Position numbers and translations under genes: made by a program
Assembly (NCBI RefSeq): GCF_900258435.1
Contig: NZ_LT992558.1
Location: forward strand, 443,698 to 507,269
Reading direction: 5' to 3'
DNA: 63,572 nucleotides
DNA from: Carnobacterium divergens
GTDB lineage: Bacteria; Bacillota; Bacilli; Lactobacillales; Carnobacteriaceae
The notes under the pieces: model-generated
Told to the model about the DNA's origin: nothing
Database searches by the model: none
Seen by the model: the letters and a program-made list of their open reading frames with translations, nothing else
Part shown: positions 10,176 to 16,821 of the stretch, one piece after another
Layout of the letters: each line of letters opens with the position of its first letter
Numbering within the stretch: position 1 is the first letter of the stretch

Positions 10176-10937
10176 ATGAAAATCAGTGTACGACATCGTT
10201 TTATTAAAAAAATCCCAGTTTTAGAAGTAGTTCCAGAAGAATTTAAACTATTGCCGTTGCCGTTGGTGATTTATTATCATGGTTGGCAGTCGTCGAAAGA
10301 GTTAACATTAACGCAAGCAAGAAAGATGGCTAAAAAAGGAATTCGTGTTATTTTACCAGATGCAATGAATCACGGCGAGCGAAGAAGTGGCCCTATTTCT
10401 CCAATTCCGTCGATTACATTTTGGTCGAGCATTCAATATAATTTAGTTGAATTTTCTCAATTAACTCATTTTTTTCGCAAACAAGACTTGATTTTGAAGG
10501 ATAGGATTGGCGTAGGAGGTGTTTCTATGGGAGGGATCACAACTTGCGGTTTGTTAACACAGCACCCAGAAATTCAAGTCGCTGCTTCTATGATGGGAAC
10601 GCCAGCTCCGATGGATTATGTAGCGCTTGTTTCAAAAACGGCTAAGGAGCGAGGCGTCTTTATTCCAGAAGATTTACCGTTATTATTGAGTTGGATTAAG
10701 TACTATGATTTATCCAAAAAACCTGAAAAATTAGCTAAACGACCTGTGTTATTTTGGCATGGGACAGAGGATGAAAAGATTCCTTATCAAGAAGTAGCTC
10801 ATTTTTATCAACGTATTAAAGAGGAGCCCTATGCTGAAAATAGCCAATTTATTACAGCTGAAAAAGAACGTCATTTAATTCGAGGAGAAGTGATGGATCA
10901 AGTGGCTCAGTTTTTTGCAACGCAATTTCATCTGTAA
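10176..10937 (+). CDS. alpha/beta hydrolase (YitV/YjfP-like esterase)
   Basis: 253 residues with the alpha/beta-hydrolase plan: oxyanion-side YYHGW motif (about residue 34), nucleophile elbow GGVSMGG (Ser near residue 118), a late Asp in HGTEDEKIP and a final His in ERHLI, which together give a full catalytic triad. Likely a cytoplasmic carboxylesterase of the prolyl-oligopeptidase-like (YitV/YjfP) group; substrate unknown. ATG 10176 is chosen instead of 10149 because AAAGGAA sits 8 bases before it. No signal peptide. Confidence 0.8.
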   Translation: MKISVRHRFIKKIPVLEVVPEEFKLLPLPLVIYYHGWQSSKELTLTQARKMAKKGIRVILPDAMNHGERRSGPISPIPSITFWSSIQYNLVEFSQLTHFFRKQDLILKDRIGVGGVSMGGITTCGLLTQHPEIQVAASMMGTPAPMDYVALVSKTAKERGVFIPEDLPLLLSWIKYYDLSKKPEKLAKRPVLFWHGTEDEKIPYQEVAHFYQRIKEEPYAENSQFITAEKERHLIRGEVMDQVAQFFATQFHL

Positions 10938-10948
10938 GCATAAAAAAA

Positions 10949-11056
10949 CCACCTGTAGGGGAACAGGTGGAAAGTAGATTCATTATACTTTAGGGGGAGA
11001 ATAATGAAAGGACTAAGTCATTCGTTGGTTCGTTATTTTAAGATACGTTAAGTATA
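10949..11056 (+). other. Structured intergenic element: hairpin plus long imperfect fold
   Basis: A perfect 8-bp hairpin CCACCTGT / ACAGGTGG (10949-10956, 10963-10970) is followed by nested complementary arms: TATACTTTA (10984-10992) with TTAAGTATA (11048-11056, one mismatch), and inside it AATAATGAA (11000-11008) with TTCGTTATT (11029-11037, one G-T pair). The inner arm contains the start codon of a 15-codon ORF. The hairpin is preceded by A-residues, so on the minus strand it would look like a terminator, but no minus-strand gene is nearby. The layout suggests a structured small RNA or mRNA. Confidence 0.45.
11004..11051 (+). CDS. Possible 15-codon peptide gene inside the structured element
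   Basis: ATG 11004 follows TAGGGGGAGAATA, a strong ribosome site at good spacing. The predicted product MKGLSHSLVRYFKIR is basic and amphipathic. The start codon lies in a predicted stem, so translation could be controlled by folding. I do not recognise the peptide; it could be a membrane-active (type I toxin-like) peptide, a leader peptide, or a chance ORF. Confidence 0.3.
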   Translation: MKGLSHSLVRYFKIR

Positions 11057-11348
11057 CCCTTTAATTGTGAAGAAAATATGTCTAAACAAGTAAGTAAGTT
11101 TGAATTATTCGCTCTTTAAGTTAATTGAAGAATACCATTGAAAGGCGAGTTAGTAAATAAAGTAAGGTCTAATTAAGAGATTATTCAATCTTTGAACATT
11201 GGTTTTTTTTATGAGTTTTTTTTAATAAGTGTAGCCTGACACCAAGAAATTTGATACCGTTTAGAAATTGAATTCAATCAGATTTTAGACTCATTAAAAT
11301 CAATAATTATTTGTTATTTAATGAGGTTTGAAGAGGAAGGAACGTTAT
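11057..11348 (+). other. Non-coding stretch before the Mga-like gene
   Basis: No gene seen. Just before the ribosome site of the next gene there is a perfect 9-bp inverted repeat CTCATTAAA (11290-11298) / TTTAATGAG (11317-11325) with an 18-base AT-rich loop, and a TTGAATTCAA palindrome slightly upstream. These may be an operator or a leader hairpin for the regulator gene; T-rich runs occur near 11203-11223. Confidence 0.4.
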
Positions 11349-12785
11349 ATGGAACTATATTTAGATAAAAGAAAACAAAGAGTACTAGACTTACTAGATT
11401 TTTTTGAAGAAAATTTAAATAAAGAGTTGTCATTTACCGTGTTATCAGATTCTTTGAACGTGTCAGATTTTATTTTTGATAGTGTCCTTAAGGAGTTTTT
11501 AGTAGATATTGAATTAAATGATTTAACCGAAGAAATCATTTTTAAAATGGGGACACGAAGGATTTTTGTTACGAAGGTAGGAAAAGGACGAATCAAATTA
11601 GCTTCATTGTATTTTCAAGAATCCATTGATTTTCTGATATTAGACGATGTTTTTCGCAATAAATTTATTTCAATCACTGAATTTTCATATGACAACTACG
11701 TGAGTAGAACCAATATTTATCGAAGAGTAACAGCAATTAAAGAGCTTTTAAAAGGGTATCAGCTAAAGTTGTCTAATTCATTTAAAATTGTAGGAGACGA
11801 AGCTGATATCAGTAGTTTTTTCTTGCAGATGTATTATCTCGTATTTAGTAAGGAACGATTTCCTTTCTCAGAAGAAGTAAAAGCGAGCAGCGAAAGACTT
11901 ATCGACATGTTGATAACGCAAAAAGAATTGAAAATTAGTGCAGCACTAAAATTGAAAATTAGTTATTTGTTTGGCATTCGTTATATGCGGATACAAGAAA
12001 ATTCATTTTTATTACATTCGAAACTTTCTAAAAAAAGAGTGCCAAAGGATGCCGTTGCGTCTGTTTATAATTCTATTTCAGCATTTATTCAACAGGAGTG
12101 GGACTTGACAGGTAAAAAAAATGAATTGGAAACCAATTACTTGGTTTCATTGCTCATTGGCGAGAATGGCTTCTATGAATTAGATGAAGTGGTGACCCAA
12201 AATCAAGAAATCCGTTTTTTAACTACTCATTTTATGCAAACGTTTAGTTCGTATTTTAAGGTAGACAAATTGCCGAACAATGTAGAAGAAGACTTAGTAA
12301 AAGAACTAACAATTCTTCATTATTATAGTTCGTATTTTGAAAATGTGGTGAGCCTCAATCAACTGACACTAGAAAGAAAACAAGCATTTCCAGTGTATCC
12401 TAAAATTTTTCATTTTTGTCAAAAGCTATTTCAGGAAATGAAGGATAAAAATAGAGAGGCCATCTCGATTGAAAGTCAAGAATTTTTAAAAATGCGTTAT
12501 TATTATTTGATTGTTTATTTAGTGCCACCAGAAATTTGCAATCCTGAGCTAAAGATATATACTGATTTTTCATTAGGGAAAAATTTCAAAAAAGTTGTTG
12601 ACCGAGAGATTCTGAACTATGGGTATTATAACCTAAAAATAGAAGACACCTTGCACGAAGGGGTAGACATTGTGATTTCTGATGTTTTAGAAGAGCTTCC
12701 TATCGGCGTCACCAAATCTTTAAATTGGCATATTCCTCCTACTCTTGGGGATTGGGAAAATTTTCAATGGTCTTTAGATCACTAA
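11349..12785 (+). CDS. Mga-family transcriptional regulator (paralogue 1)
   Basis: 478 residues. The N-terminus carries a helix-turn-helix (about residues 18-60) and a second HTH-like region (Mga domain) around SYDNYVSRTNIYRRVTAIKE; the middle matches the PRD-like all-helical part of Mga regulators with the SSFFLQMYYLVFSKERFPF segment; the C-terminal ~90 residues look like an EIIB-type domain. Mga proteins couple sugar-PTS status to surface-gene expression. ATG 11349 is selected because GAGGAAGGAA precedes it at 8-9 bases; the in-frame ATG at 11328 has no such site. Two further paralogues lie at 43.6 and 45.5 kb. Target genes unknown. Confidence 0.75.
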   Translation: MELYLDKRKQRVLDLLDFFEENLNKELSFTVLSDSLNVSDFIFDSVLKEFLVDIELNDLTEEIIFKMGTRRIFVTKVGKGRIKLASLYFQESIDFLILDDVFRNKFISITEFSYDNYVSRTNIYRRVTAIKELLKGYQLKLSNSFKIVGDEADISSFFLQMYYLVFSKERFPFSEEVKASSERLIDMLITQKELKISAALKLKISYLFGIRYMRIQENSFLLHSKLSKKRVPKDAVASVYNSISAFIQQEWDLTGKKNELETNYLVSLLIGENGFYELDEVVTQNQEIRFLTTHFMQTFSSYFKVDKLPNNVEEDLVKELTILHYYSSYFENVVSLNQLTLERKQAFPVYPKIFHFCQKLFQEMKDKNREAISIESQEFLKMRYYYLIVYLVPPEICNPELKIYTDFSLGKNFKKVVDREILNYGYYNLKIEDTLHEGVDIVISDVLEELPIGVTKSLNWHIPPTLGDWENFQWSLDH

Positions 12786-12791
12786 TTCATT

Positions 12792-12833
12792 AGTAAAATG
12801 TGCGTTCTTTTGATAATCAAGTAGCATTTTACT
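12792..12833 (+). terminator. Hairpin between the Mga-like gene and prs
   Basis: Perfect 9-bp inverted repeat AGTAAAATG / CATTTTACT with a 24-base loop. No T-run follows, so it may be a weak terminator or an operator/leader structure for prs; a TAAAAT -10-like box lies at 12845-12850. Confidence 0.4.
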
Positions 12834-12872
12834 GAAAAGTTCGCTAAAATAAAAGAAAAAGTAGTGGGGGTA

Positions 12873-13835
12873 ATGATCATAGAAAGTTATAAAGATCCAT
12901 CGTTAAAGATATTTAGTTTAAATTCAAATAAGCCATTAGCTGAAAAAATTGCCAATGTTGTTGGCACTCAATTAGGAAAATCTTCCGTGAAGCAATTCAG
13001 TGATGGAGAAATTCAGATCAATATTGAAGAAAGTATTCGTGGCGACCATGTTTACGTAATTCAATCAACTAATTATCCAGTCAATGATCATCTTTTAGAG
13101 TTACTTATCATGATTGATGCACTCAAACGAGCAAGCGCAAAAACCATCAATATCGTTATGCCTTATTATGGGTACGGTCGACAAGATCGTACTGCAAAGC
13201 CCAGAGAACCAATTACAGCTAAGTTAGTGGCTAATTTAGTGCAAAAAGCTGGCGCAACAAGAATGTTAATGTTAGATTTGCATACCGTGCAATTACAAGG
13301 ATTCTTTGATATCCCCGTAGATAATTTATTTACCATGCCTTTATTTGCCAAGCATTATCAAGAATGTGGTTTGTCTGGTGAAGAGGTTGTCGTAGTTTCG
13401 CCTAAAAATAGTGGGGTTGGCCGTGCGCGTGTGCTTTCAGAATATTTAGATGCAACCTTAGCAATTGTAGATCAACCAACTGACGAGCAAGAAGAAGCAA
13501 TAGGGTCAGTGATTGGCAATATTCAAGGGAAAACTTGTATCATGGTAGATGACATGATTAATACGGGAGAAACGTTAGCCCGTGCAGCGACTATTTTAAT
13601 GGAAAATGGCGCAAAAGCGGTTTACGCATGTGCTTCCCATGGCCTTTTTTCAAATGGAGCAACGACTATCTTGAAAGAAGCGCCAATTCAAAAAATTTGT
13701 GTGACGGATTCAATCGATTTTGCTGGCAAAGAACAGCTTGCCAATTTAGAAATTATCACGAGTGCTGAATTGATAGGTAAAGGAATCAAAGGAATTCATG
13801 AAAATAAACCATTAAGTCCATTATTTAAATTATAA
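12873..13835 (+). CDS. prs: Ribose-phosphate pyrophosphokinase (PRPP synthetase)
   Basis: A 320-residue class I PRPP synthetase: it transfers diphosphate from ATP to ribose 5-phosphate, supplying nucleotide, His and Trp synthesis. Conserved blocks are intact: the ATP-binding YYGYGRQDR, the metal/catalytic [13 protein letters not shown], the flexible loop region, and the PRPP loop [11 protein letters not shown]. The start is uncertain: ATG 12873 has GTGGGGG only 2 bases away, and an in-frame GTG at 12864 is possible. Many lactic bacteria carry two prs genes, and this one, placed beside a DUF2829 gene and not beside glmU, could be the second copy (inference). Confidence 0.92.
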   Translation: MIIESYKDPSLKIFSLNSNKPLAEKIANVVGTQLGKSSVKQFSDGEIQINIEESIRGDHVYVIQSTNYPVNDHLLELLIMIDALKRASAKTINIVMPYYGYGRQDRTAKPREPITAKLVANLVQKAGATRMLMLDLHTVQLQGFFDIPVDNLFTMPLFAKHYQECGLSGEEVVVVSPKNSGVGRARVLSEYLDATLAIVDQPTDEQEEAIGSVIGNIQGKTCIMVDDMINTGETLARAATILMENGAKAVYACASHGLFSNGATTILKEAPIQKICVTDSIDFAGKEQLANLEIITSAELIGKGIKGIHENKPLSPLFKL

Positions 13836-13852
13836 ACAAAGGAGTTTGACCG

Positions 13853-14074
13853 ATGACATTTGAACAAATTCTTCCTCACTTAAAACAAGGGGAAAAAGTA
13901 ATTCGTAGTGGATGGGGTGGGGCTGAGTTGTACGTTGTGTTAGAAAAAGCAAGCACCCATCAAGAGGAAAAAATGAACCCTTATTTTCTCATCAATGTAA
14001 CAGGAGAAGGCTATACAATGTTTACCCCAACGGTCTGTGATATTTTAGCAGAAGACTGGGAAATCGTTCAATAA
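13853..14074 (+). CDS. DUF2829 (Tad2-family) small protein
   Basis: 73 residues with the DUF2829 signature: an N-terminal helix (MTFEQILPHLKQG), the VIRSGWGGAELYVVL core and the closing DILAEDWEIV. DUF2829 includes phage Tad2, which blocks Thoeris immunity by sequestering cyclic ADP-ribose signals; many DUF2829 genes are found in phages and plasmids. Here the gene sits 17 bp after prs behind AAGGAG, with no phage genes nearby, and is followed by its own terminator, so it looks like the second cistron of a prs operon. A nucleotide-binding role in the host is inferred, not shown. Confidence 0.75.
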   Translation: MTFEQILPHLKQGEKVIRSGWGGAELYVVLEKASTHQEEKMNPYFLINVTGEGYTMFTPTVCDILAEDWEIVQ

Positions 14075-14078
14075 AGAG

Positions 14079-14107
14079 AAAAAAGCTCATGAATTCATGG
14101 GCTTTTT
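14079..14107 (+). terminator. Terminator of the prs-DUF2829 unit
   Basis: Near-perfect stem AAAAAGCTCATGAA / TTCATGGGCTTTTT (one G-T pair) ending in T residues, 5 bases after the DUF2829 stop codon. Confidence 0.75.
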
Positions 14108-14130
14108 GTCACGTTAAGGGAGGTTTTAAG

Positions 14131-14889
14131 ATGGAATTTAAAGGATTTAAGGAAAAAGTTGTTTTTATTACGGGTGTTTCATCTGGGATTGGACAAGCAC
14201 AAGCAATCGCTTTTTTAGAGCAAAATGCCTATGTATTTGGGATGGATATTGCTGAAAAGGGAATTTTCGCGGTAGCAGAATTTCAAAATAATCCTCATTT
14301 TGCCTATTTTCTTGGAGATACATCAAAAAAAGAAGAAGTTGAAGAAGCAGTGAAAAAAGCGATGCAGCAATTTGGTCAAATTGATATTTTATTAAATACC
14401 GCGGGTATTTTAGATGGCTATGCGCCTACGTTGGAAACAGATGAAAGTTTATGGGATCGTATTATGACTGTTAATGTAAAAGGAACCTATTTAGTGACAA
14501 ATGCTGTTTTACCACATATGGTTGCTAGAAAAAGTGGTGTCGTCGTAAATATGGCGTCAATTGCGGGTTTTGTAGCAGGAGGCGGAGGTGCAGCGTATAC
14601 GGCTTCTAAGCATGCTATTATCGGCTATACAAAACAGTTAGATTATGACTATGTAAAATTAGGAATACGGGCAAATGGAATTGCACCAGGGGCGATTGAA
14701 ACGCCAATGAATCAGGCCGATTTTGCTGGAGATGGCAAAATGGCAAAATGGGTCGCTAAGGAAACGCCTGCAGGTCGATGGGCGAAGGCACAAGAAGTAG
14801 CCAATTTAACTTTGTACTTGGCCAGTCCAGAAGCAGACTATATTCATGGTACGATTATTCCAATTGATGGTGGGTGGTTAGGAAAATAA
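14131..14889 (+). CDS. Short-chain dehydrogenase/reductase (FabG-like)
   Basis: 252 residues with all classical SDR features: NAD(P)-binding TGVSSGIG (about residues 14-21), NTAG motif, catalytic Ser in ASIAG, and the active-site YTASK (Tyr-x-x-x-Lys). The FabG-type ending GTIIPIDGGW is present, which suggests 3-oxoacyl-ACP reductase-like proteins or related alcohol dehydrogenases. Asp after the second beta-strand (MDIAE) favours NAD over NADP. The start at 14131 has GGGAGG 8 bases upstream; the longer in-frame start would lie inside the previous terminator. Substrate unknown. Confidence 0.88.
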   Translation: MEFKGFKEKVVFITGVSSGIGQAQAIAFLEQNAYVFGMDIAEKGIFAVAEFQNNPHFAYFLGDTSKKEEVEEAVKKAMQQFGQIDILLNTAGILDGYAPTLETDESLWDRIMTVNVKGTYLVTNAVLPHMVARKSGVVVNMASIAGFVAGGGGAAYTASKHAIIGYTKQLDYDYVKLGIRANGIAPGAIETPMNQADFAGDGKMAKWVAKETPAGRWAKAQEVANLTLYLASPEADYIHGTIIPIDGGWLGK

Positions 14890-14912
14890 ATTCCTAATTG
14901 GTTTTAATCGTG

Positions 14913-14918
14913 TATAAT
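14913..14918 (+). promoter_or_regulatory. -10 box of the queT promoter
   Basis: Perfect TATAAT at 14913-14918; TTCCTA at 14891-14896 is a poor -35 at 16 bp. Transcription from here would give a leader of about 125 nt before queT. Confidence 0.55.
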
Positions 14919-14946
14919 AAGAATTGCGGATAAATTTTCTATTGGC

Positions 14947-15046
14947 ACTATGACACTTTTGGTTCAAGCGCTTGCCTGAATCATTTCCTTTGGTCGTAGT
15001 TATTACTAAAATAGTTGAAAGATGAGGCTATTTTATAAAGGAGAAC
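14947..15046 (+). promoter_or_regulatory. Structured queT leader, candidate translational riboswitch
   Basis: Several complementary arms are visible: ACTATGAC with GTCGTAGT (8 bp, one wobble) closes a domain containing TGGTTCA / TGAATCA (7 bp). TTTCCTTT in the junction (about 14985-14992) can pair with the ribosome site AAAGG (15038-15042), with a further hairpin AAAATAG / CTATTTT between them. A pseudoknot that hides the Shine-Dalgarno sequence, placed before a queuosine-precursor transporter, is what a preQ1 sensor does, but I could not match it to preQ1-I or preQ1-II consensus sequences. The loop also contains TTCAAGCGCTTGCC, which is one base from a cre consensus. Confidence 0.5.
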
Positions 15047-15051
15047 TAAAA

Positions 15052-15561
15052 ATGAATCAATCAAAAACAAGACAAGTTTCAAAATGGTCTATTGGGGCTA
15101 TTTCAAAAATGGGTATGGTGACAGCCTTGTATGTTGCAGTGACAATTTTTCTTTCAGTGATGAGCTTTGGCGTGATTCAAATTAGGTTATCTGAAGGGTT
15201 TAATTTTTTAGCAATTTACAATAAGCGGTACATTCTTTCAATTACATTGGGCGTAATGATTGCAAACATAGCCTCTCCTTTAGGGATTGTTGATGTTATT
15301 ATTGGCGGTAGTGCAACGTTTTTGACGTTACTAGGCGCTTCTTTTGTTGCGGGGAAAATTTCTCATCCAATTTGGAAAATAGTGGCAACGACTATTATTT
15401 TTAGCTTTTCGATGTTTACAGTTGCAGGAGAGTTGGCATTTTTTTACCAACTGCCTTTTTGGTCGACTTGGGGCATCGTTGGGTTAGGAGAGCTTATTTC
15501 AATGAGTTTAGGTGGTGTGTTGATGCACCTAGTTAATAAAAAAATTGATTTATCGGTTTAG
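15052..15561 (+). CDS. queT: QueT-type queuosine precursor transporter (ECF S component)
   Basis: 169 residues with about five to six hydrophobic helices; the conserved block RLSEGFNFLAIYNKRY and GVMIANIASPLGIVD are typical of the QueT (COG4708) family. QueT is the substrate-binding S component of an energy-coupling-factor transporter for preQ1/queuosine precursors and works with a shared EcfAA'T module located elsewhere. ATG 15052 is selected over the in-frame ATG at 15022 because AAAGGAG stands directly before it and the upstream ATG falls in the leader structure. Confidence 0.88.
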   Translation: MNQSKTRQVSKWSIGAISKMGMVTALYVAVTIFLSVMSFGVIQIRLSEGFNFLAIYNKRYILSITLGVMIANIASPLGIVDVIIGGSATFLTLLGASFVAGKISHPIWKIVATTIIFSFSMFTVAGELAFFYQLPFWSTWGIVGLGELISMSLGGVLMHLVNKKIDLSV

Positions 15562-15564
15562 TAG

Positions 15565-15594
15565 AAAAATCACCTGTCAACATTTGACAGGTGA
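15565..15594 (-). terminator. Terminator shared by queT and the LXG-like gene
   Basis: Perfect stem TCACCTGTCAA / TTGACAGGTGA. Read on the minus strand it is followed by a T-run, so it terminates the LXG-like transcript and probably also slows transcription from queT. Confidence 0.75.
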
Positions 15595-15605
15595 TGCAAA
15601 AGAAT

Positions 15606-16226
15606 TTAGTTCGTTTTATATCCTGATGTAAACTCAAAAAGGTGAGCATACCAAGGAAGTTTAGTAGAGTCAAAGTCTTCAAGGGAAGTGGTTTTTTTTA
15701 GAAAAAGCACTCCTTGTTTAACGGACAAAATGGTCAGTTGAATGTTGCTAAGGTGTTCTTGTGTAACGATTTCGAAAGCAGAGTGACGCTGAATGAAGTC
15801 AATCTCTTTCTTTTTTTGATTAAGGGCGGTAGTGGTGAATAATTTTTTTAAAGTTGGGATGTCACTGAAGGATTTGGACATGCTTTCCATAAAACGCCTC
15901 TTTTCTTGTTGCAGTTGTGTGAGTTCTGTTTGTAGTTGGTGCAATTCATTAATTTTCAACTTATTTACAGGGTCAGTGATTGTCTCAATCAAAACAGTGA
16001 GGTAAGTTTTAAAATAGGTATCCAATAGTGTCAGAGCATCAAGAATAGTTTGAGCAATCAATTGATAACGTTCACAATAAGATTTAGTCGTTTCAGGTAG
16101 TTCAGAATGCTTTAGAAACAGCTGGTTTTCTGTAATTGATTTCATTAAATAGTGAGAAACAGTCTCTTTTAATTGCGGGAGTTCAGTTGAAAATGATTGG
16201 ATTTCTTGAAGGGGTGTTTTAGTCAT
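15606..16226 (-). CDS. LXG-domain-like protein without a toxin domain
   Basis: 206 residues, almost wholly alpha-helical. The first ~130 residues follow the LXG pattern of type VII-secreted toxins: helical start, HSELPETTKSYCERYQLI (in place of the LxG..K.Y motif), and a helix pair with TDPVNKLKINELHQLQTEL. LXG toxins are usually 350-700 residues with a C-terminal toxin; here only about 75 residues follow and no known toxin motif is seen. It may be a decoy, a remnant, or an effector with a tiny C-terminus. It overlaps the upstream cistron by ATGA and has its own GAGGTG site. Family assignment is from pattern reading and needs a profile search. Confidence 0.5.
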   Translation of the reverse strand: MTKTPLQEIQSFSTELPQLKETVSHYLMKSITENQLFLKHSELPETTKSYCERYQLIAQTILDALTLLDTYFKTYLTVLIETITDPVNKLKINELHQLQTELTQLQQEKRRFMESMSKSFSDIPTLKKLFTTTALNQKKKEIDFIQRHSAFEIVTQEHLSNIQLTILSVKQGVLFLKKTTSLEDFDSTKLPWYAHLFEFTSGYKTN

Positions 16227-16582
16227 ATTTGCACCTCATTCCTAAACTGAATGTAGTTTTTTTCTAATTGTTGCAACTCAAATAGGGTTTTTAATCGAAT
16301 TTGTTTCAGTTCTTCTTCGCCTACAATCAATTGTTGTTGGAAAAGTCGACTTTCTTCTTTTAACTGTTCTAATTCTTCATTAACGCTTGTTTCTGAACTT
16401 GTTCCGCTACATAATTGAAGAATTTTTTCCCAAAGGTACTGTTCTTTTTTTGAAAAATATTGTGAATCTAGAAATGCATGTTCTACTATTACATGCGTCT
16501 CCTTCAAATGGCGTAATTCGAGTTTTTTAGCTGTTAGTTGTTGTTGTAATTTTCTGCAAGTATCTTGTGTTGGTAGCGTCAT
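16223..16582 (-). CDS. Small coiled-coil protein resembling DUF3958 (LXG-associated Lap2 type)
   Basis: 119 residues, nearly all helix: a helical hairpin with a central break around CSGTSSETS. The start, KLQQQLTAKKLELRHLKETHVIVEHA when aligned, parallels the partial DUF3958-like protein at the right edge of this window (both contain LELRxLK-like and xxIE segments). Lap2-type proteins bind LXG domains and are needed for their export by the type VII system. The start codon overlaps the stop of a 15-codon leader ORF, and its own stop overlaps the next start, so three cistrons are coupled. No membrane segment. Confidence 0.5.
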   Translation of the reverse strand: MTLPTQDTCRKLQQQLTAKKLELRHLKETHVIVEHAFLDSQYFSKKEQYLWEKILQLCSGTSSETSVNEELEQLKEESRLFQQQLIVGEEELKQIRLKTLFELQQLEKNYIQFRNEVQI

Positions 16583-16626
16583 AATAAGGTCCTCAACTTA
16601 GTTTCTAGGTTCTTGGGATAGGCCAT
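16579..16626 (-). CDS. 15-codon leader peptide ORF coupled to the coiled-coil gene
   Basis: On the minus strand AAGGAG stands 10 bases before ATG (16626-16624); the ORF encodes MAYPKNLETKLRTLL and its TGA overlaps the next ATG. This coupling could be functional, or the ORF could be the worn-down remnant of an upstream Lap1-type gene, which is missing here. No homologue is recognised. Confidence 0.35.
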   Translation of the reverse strand: MAYPKNLETKLRTLL

Positions 16627-16699
16627 ATAGAACACACTCCTTACATTTAGTGATCTTTTTTTAGATATATTCTTTAAGTTCTTTTTTAGTATTTTTTAT

Positions 16700-16708
16700 A
16701 TTATACCA
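16700..16708 (-). promoter_or_regulatory. Extended -10 promoter for the LXG-like set
   Basis: On the minus strand TGGTATAAT is an extended -10 element (TGn before TATAAT). No good -35 is seen at the usual distance. It lies about 75 bases upstream of the leader ORF. Confidence 0.5.
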
Positions 16709-16769
16709 TGTTTTGCGTTAAGTTGAAGTAGTTGTGTCAAATAATCCTACATTAAATAACGAAATTATA

Positions 16770-16805
16770 AAAAGAACCAACTGGTTTTAATCAGTTGGTT
16801 CTTTT
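16770..16805 (-). terminator. Terminator of the ABC exporter operon
   Basis: Perfect 14-bp stem AAAAGAACCAACTG / CAGTTGGTTCTTTT with an 8-base loop; T-run on the minus strand. It isolates the exporter from the LXG-like set downstream. Confidence 0.85.
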
Positions 16806-16821
16806 AGTTGCGTAGAAATTA

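Noticed and set aside
14947-15046. Match to preQ1-I or preQ1-II riboswitch
   Set aside because: The C-rich loop and A-rich tail of class I and the conserved stems of class II could not be aligned; kept only as an unassigned structured leader.
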